Origin: Leucosporidium creatinivorum
Lineage: Eukaryota; Basidiomycota; Microbotryomycetes; Leucosporidiales; Leucosporidiaceae
Assembly: GCA_001600635.1 (NCBI GenBank)
Contig: BCKL01000008.1
Location: 653,770-717,769, forward strand
Reading direction: 5' to 3'
DNA: 64,000 nt
Positions 58,116 through 64,000 of this stretch are shown piece by piece; position 1 is the stretch's first letter, and each line of letters begins with the position of its first letter. A program made the position numbers and the translations under genes. The notes under the pieces are model-generated. The model had not been told where the DNA came from and did not search any database. It was given only the letters and a program-made list of their open reading frames with translations.

Positions 58116-59100
58116 CTGTAGCGTTGGAGGCAATTCGAGCAGCGGCGGATGGAGGTGCAAAAGTTGATGGCGGATGAATTGATAGAGATGATGTAGGTGA
58201 TGATAGAGGTGAAGGAGCGGCAGTGCAGTGAGGTGAAGGAAAGAGTCAGCACGCGTCCCTCATTCCCAGCAGTTTCTGATGTCGAGCATAATTTCCCCCC
58301 GCCTGCGTATACACCTCAGCAACCCGCTCCTGCTACCTGCAACCCATCCTCATCCCACCTCGTCTTTGCAACTGCTCCTGCTTTCCTCCTCGTCTCCGTC
58401 TTCTCCCTCTCTTCTGCAGCCGAGTACACGCCTCGAGCGGTCGTCCAGTCGATAGGTGGAAAGCAATGTACCGTTGATCTGTCGAAGGACTTTGAGCAAA
58501 AGCGGAAGAACGATGCAGAAGAGGCCAGAGGACTAGGCGAGGACTTGCAGAGGGCTCGAATTTTTGTTCGACGCCCGGTCGAGGTCAGCCCGTCGAGCTT
58601 GCTCCCGCTCCGTGCAGGTTGTTGTTCAGCTTGTTAGGTCAGGGCGAGTCGGAACGCTCGAGATTGAGGGTTCAATTTGCCTGAAGCGACCCGCTGTACC
58701 ACAACACCCTCCCTGAGCTCTCTTCACAGCTTCGGCGTTGCTTCGCTTGGTGGTATCGCTCGGTTGTAGCAGGCGACTCGCGCGAAGGTCCAGCGCGACA
58801 TCGGTCTTCAGCAAGTACAGCATCGTATGCCTCGTCGACAGTAGAGCACAGCATCGAGCGACCTCCCGTGAGCGGCGGGGCGCTTCGCTCGAACAGCCCA
58901 CTTCGAGGAGGCCTGTCAACGAGCTTAAAAGCATGTTCAACAGATCACTCATCGCCAGGAGGAACAGTGCATCGGTCGCATTTGACTTGTACATTAACAA
59001 TACTGACAATCCAGCTGCCTTCCTCACCCTGCCCTTTGCCGAGCCCAGTCGCAGCGTCCCAGTGACCTGGTTTGGTCGAGCTTGGTACAATCGAGGTTCG
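58116..59100. other. Intergenic region, RPP2 / copy E
   Basis: Close to 1 kb. A plus-strand frame at 58197-58637 and a minus-strand frame running beyond copy E to 58626 are open but show no family resemblance and are probably chance. The RPP2 promoter lies at the left. Confidence 0.35.
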
Positions 59101-60281
59101 TCACTTCTGAGGGCAGTAACCGCCTGTGCTCTCCACTGTAGATAGCGAGGAGAGGGACAAAGGTCAGTTTCCGTCCTTGCGCCGAGCGCCGAGATGCTTT
59201 CTTCATTACTCGTTGACGCCAGGTGACCCTCAGACTCACAGTGGCACCCCTCTCTATCGTAGTAGACCTGCATGGAGTCGCCTCTGTTCCACCCACCAAC
59301 TTCACATCGCTCGATTCGGTGGGTGACCTCGTGAACGTCTCCTTCGCTCGTCTTGGGGTAAGTGACCGAGTTGTCGGCGCAGGAGCAGATCGGGTTGTAG
59401 TATCCTCCGAATTGAGCGAGCTTGAGCTTGGAGGTGGGCACGTCTGTCAGCGAAGGGGATCGATGAGCTATCGCCGAGGGCAGAAGCGGGAGCTGAAGGG
59501 GCACGTACTGGCTACGCACCAGCGCAGGCAGCGCTCGTCGGAGGAAACGGTTCTGGTAGAAGCCAGAGGCTCGCCGACGAAGGTTTTGGTGCGCCGAATG
59601 GTCTTGCAGTAGGAAGGGTTGACGCAGGCTCCGTTCTTGAGGGTCTTGGTCGCGCTGCGTGGCGTTGAAAGCAGATAATATCAGTCAGCTCTTTCTTTAT
59701 GGCCCAAAGCCTGGCGGAGCAACAGAACCGGGGGACACCAGCGGCAACAAAGGGCAGGGAACTCATCGCCGAAGAGTCGCTTCCGTGAGCAGCGCCGAAT
59801 AGAGCACTCACCAACTTGTAGCACCTTTAGCATCGCAGGTGAGAGCGTCAGGGTCGGCGCACGGAGTACATTTGTCGGCTGGAGACGGTGGAAAGCCGTC
59901 AGCAAACGGCGCCGAGCAGTGTCGAGATCAAGAACTCACTCTTGGGGTCGACGAAGCTCCTCTCGGCGCACTTGGGCTTGCAAAGACCTCCTACAAGGTT
60001 GAGGTTGAGGTTACTGTCTGCGAGAATATAGGGAGGTGGATCAGCGGATGAAGACGGGAGTGGTTCGCCGAGCAGGGTTGCAGTACTCACCAGCCGAGGA
60101 GATCCAAATCGGGCAACGCCAGCTCCAAAATCGCTGCTTAGAGGTAATCGGATCAGCTAGCGACGAGAGGATTGGGCAGACGGCGCTTACGATGGCGTTT
60201 GAGCAGCTCGGGAGTGTCGGAGGCAGGCAAAGCCGAGACTATGGAAACGAGACCAGCGAGAAGGGCGAGGTTGGGAATCAT
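59101..60281 (-). CDS. Secreted cysteine-rich protein, short divergent family copy E
   Basis: The shortest family member. Signal peptide MIPNLALLAGLVSIVSALPA, then fewer Cys blocks: GLCKPKCAERSFVDPK, ADKCTPCADPDALTCDAKGA, TKTLKNGACVNPSYCKTIRR. WSC-like part SSDERCLRWCVAS and FGGYYNPICSCADN, then MQVYYDREGCH. The last exon LESTGGYCPQK ends at 59101, joined by a normal intron (GTGAGT, CTGACC, CTACAG). The order Cys repeats, CxxWC...CxC, VYYDxxxC, short Cys exon matches copies A-D although sequence identity is low. The exon model is less certain than for A-D. Confidence 0.62.
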
Positions 60282-60768
60282 GCTGACGAGAGTTGGTAGC
60301 TGATATGGATCGGAGGAGATGTGGAAGAAAGAGAGGGAGAAAGGTGGAGGGGAAGGCCGAGGGGGATGAGCGGGAAGCGAAGCTCAAGTTGTACGGCCTC
60401 GGCTCGGGTCCGTAATGTAGGCGGCTCTACTCTGAGAACACTTCATCTGCACTCCTTTCCTGAAGCCGATCTTGCTTGCGGACCATCTTGAGCGAGCCCA
60501 AGCTCCAGGTCGATCAGACGACCGCCGAGAACTTGCAGCTGGACGCCCTCAGCCTTCGCTCCCATGCATCCATCGCTTCGAAGCTCAAGACCAGGCAGAG
60601 TGACCGTCTTGCGCGCTTCCCGCTGTAATCTCGCCCAAGATCCGTCGAAGGCCCCCTCATTGTCAGAGCTCGGAGGAGCTCGAAGGACTGCCTATTTGGG
60701 AAGGGGTCGGGTCGAAGCGGTACAGAACACCCTCGAAAGCTGTTGCAATACATGGGGGGTCTTGCGGT
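60282..60768. other. Intergenic region upstream of copy E
   Basis: About 490 bp with no supported gene; probable promoter of copy E. Confidence 0.35.
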
Positions 60769-61022
60769 TTAGAGAGATGGAGATGCAGGCCAACTCGTGC
60801 AGCATTCGCGCACCTCGAAGCAGTTCGACGAGATCGCCGAGTTCAACTTGACGCGAGAGAGGGCAAGCAGGAGGGTGTAGCGCTCTGCGAAGGTGGTGAA
60901 GGAGAGTCGAGGGAGAGCCAGCCGTACGATGTGCTGCAGAATCTCGGTGGGGAGCGCAGGGAGCTGGCGGGGAGCTTCGGCGGGTTGGGCAGCGGGAGGA
61001 GAGCCAGCTTCGACTTGTCCAT
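60769..61022 (-). pseudogene. Truncated, frameshifted F-box gene fragment
   Basis: From the minus-strand ATG at 61022, the DNA matches the start of the F-box gene at 43138, including its leader: both have a CTACxAGG run into ATGGACAA. A net 4-base loss just after ATGGACAA shifts the frame. The homologous frame then reads RQLPALPTEILQHIVRLALP and RLSFTTFAERYTLLLALSRV, against RQLPTLPTEILQRIIQLALP and RISFTTFRERYDVLLKCCRV in the intact gene. Similarity ends after about 64 residues; the LRR-like part is missing. The original frame from the ATG gives only a short unrelated peptide. Confidence 0.75.
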
Positions 61023-63281
<2,259 letters not shown>

Positions 63282-63787
63282 GCTTGGGCTCGAGTTGTGT
63301 TCGTAGCTTGAGGCGCCTCGTGCAAGTCAAGCAGGGTGTTTGAGAAGGACCTATATATCCGTCCGCTACGACGTGAGAGCTGAGAACAGGCTAGGAAGCT
63401 GTAGGGCGTCTCGAGAGCTCGGCTTGTCGAGAGCTCTGCTTTGAGAGCTAAGAACTTCCTGAGAACCGAGAGCTGCTCGGCGATGGACTCAGACTCGTAT
63501 AGCAGCGGCCCCAGAGGCTCGATCGAGCTACTACTGCACCCTGTGTGAAGCTGAAGCTAGCGAGGCACCGGCAACCACCTCTGCGACTGCAGCTCGTCAG
63601 CGCAAGGCCGCCCTTGACCCAGCTCGGGCGCCGAACAACTGACTCGGGCGGCCAACGAGGCAATTCGAACGTCTTCGCTCGCTCTGCGCAGGCTCTCGAG
63701 GGCTGCCTTGGCTGTAAACGAGTATGTATATATGTGCGCAAAACAACTACGACATTAATAGTACGACTCGCTACAAGAGTCCTCTGC
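63282..63787. other. Convergent 3' spacer at right end
   Basis: About 0.5 kb between the RPL10 stop and the stop of the last partial gene. Contains CTGTAG and short AT-rich patches (63349-63358, 63722-63735). No gene. Confidence 0.35.
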
Positions 63788-64000
63788 CTATTCCTCCGCT
63801 CCCGCTCCTCTCCCGAACGCCTGACTCTCCCAAAACTCGACCTCACTAGCAAAACTCAAGACACCTCCGTATTCCCTTTCTACTCCAGGCTGATGGCTCG
63901 GGGTTCCGCTGCCTCCCTCGGCGTTGGCTCCGACTCGGCGAGTGGCGCCGCTCGAAGCGCCGACGCCATCGTCGTGATGCGAAGTAGCGGTCGTAGAAGC
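63788..64000 (-). CDS. Unidentified protein, 3' end only
   Basis: A minus-strand frame stays open from the right edge to a stop at 63788, about 70 codons with no intron consensus needed. It is Gly/Ala/Ser-rich and low-complexity (TATSHHDDGVGAS, NAEGGSGTPSHQ), then less biased: LSFASEVEFWESQAFGRG. No family is recognised. The open length and the lack of a plus-strand alternative suggest a real C-terminus, but the evidence is weak. Confidence 0.4.
   Translation of the reverse strand, partial: ASTTATSHHDDGVGASSGATRRVGANAEGGSGTPSHQPGVEREYGGVLSFASEVEFWESQAFGRGAGAEE

Noticed and set aside
58197-58637. Plus-strand 146-codon frame between RPP2 and copy E
   Set aside because: No homology recognised, overlaps the RPP2 promoter, and its hydrophobic stretch lies mid-frame rather than at a start.
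58626-59519. 297-codon minus-strand open frame
   Set aside because: Its first part is the exon of copy E; past the GTGAGT donor at about 59243 the sequence has no family resemblance and the splice to TGGAGAGC is a better model.

Overview
This window is fungal nuclear DNA, most likely from a basidiomycete yeast of the Pucciniomycotina (Microbotryomycetes-like). The evidence is GC-rich sequence, compact genes on both strands, many short introns (mostly about 50-100 nt, GTGAGT or GTRNGT donors, a CTGAC branch site and a CAG/TAG acceptor), basidiomycete-type families (DUF6534-like membrane protein, ferritin-like Rds1 family), and only housekeeping eukaryotic proteins as neighbours. The lineage is inferred from gene content and intron style, not from a marker gene. 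I saw no transposon, LTR element, virus-like element, CRISPR array or convincing tRNA.

Layout, left half. The 5' end of mitochondrial ATP1 (minus) starts the window. Next come a MOV10/SDE3-type RNA helicase with N-terminal zinc fingers (plus), an amino-acid permease with a 9-nt microexon (minus), a PQ-loop protein of the SLC66A2/Any1 type (minus), cytochrome c heme lyase CYC3 (plus), a DUF6534-like membrane protein (plus), a secreted GH88-type unsaturated glucuronyl hydrolase (plus), a large-loop MFS transporter (minus), a Zn2Cys6 transcription factor (minus), an RNase III/dsRNA-binding protein (minus), a secreted ferritin-like protein (minus), the retromer sorting nexin VPS5 (plus), a SnoaL-like protein whose frame is crossed by one TGA (plus), and two tandem, divergent COX9/Cox7a genes (plus).

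Layout, right half. PRP4 (minus), a p24 cargo receptor (plus), RPS15 (minus), an F-box protein (plus), the head-to-head proteasome-lid pair RPN7/RPN6, RPP2 (minus) and RPL10 (plus) are interleaved with five paralogous secreted cysteine-rich genes (A-E, all minus, 38369-60281). These five share a signal peptide, furin-like Cys repeats, a WSC-like Cys module and a short Cys-bearing last exon that occurs in no other gene here. Copies A and C share a nearly identical promoter plus 5' half. A frameshifted fragment of the F-box gene lies upstream of copy E. The 3' end of an unidentified minus-strand gene closes the window.

Themes. Mitochondrial respiration is well represented (ATP1, CYC3, two COX9), as are translation (RPS15, RPP2, RPL10) and the proteasome lid (RPN6, RPN7), though they do not form operons. 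The most distinctive content is the interleaved cysteine-rich family with its duplication and conversion traces, the COX9 pair, the RPN6/RPN7 shared promoter with mirrored leaders, and a very frequent short TCGGCG/CGCCGA motif in introns and intergenic DNA. All gene models were spliced by eye, so single exon ends may be off.
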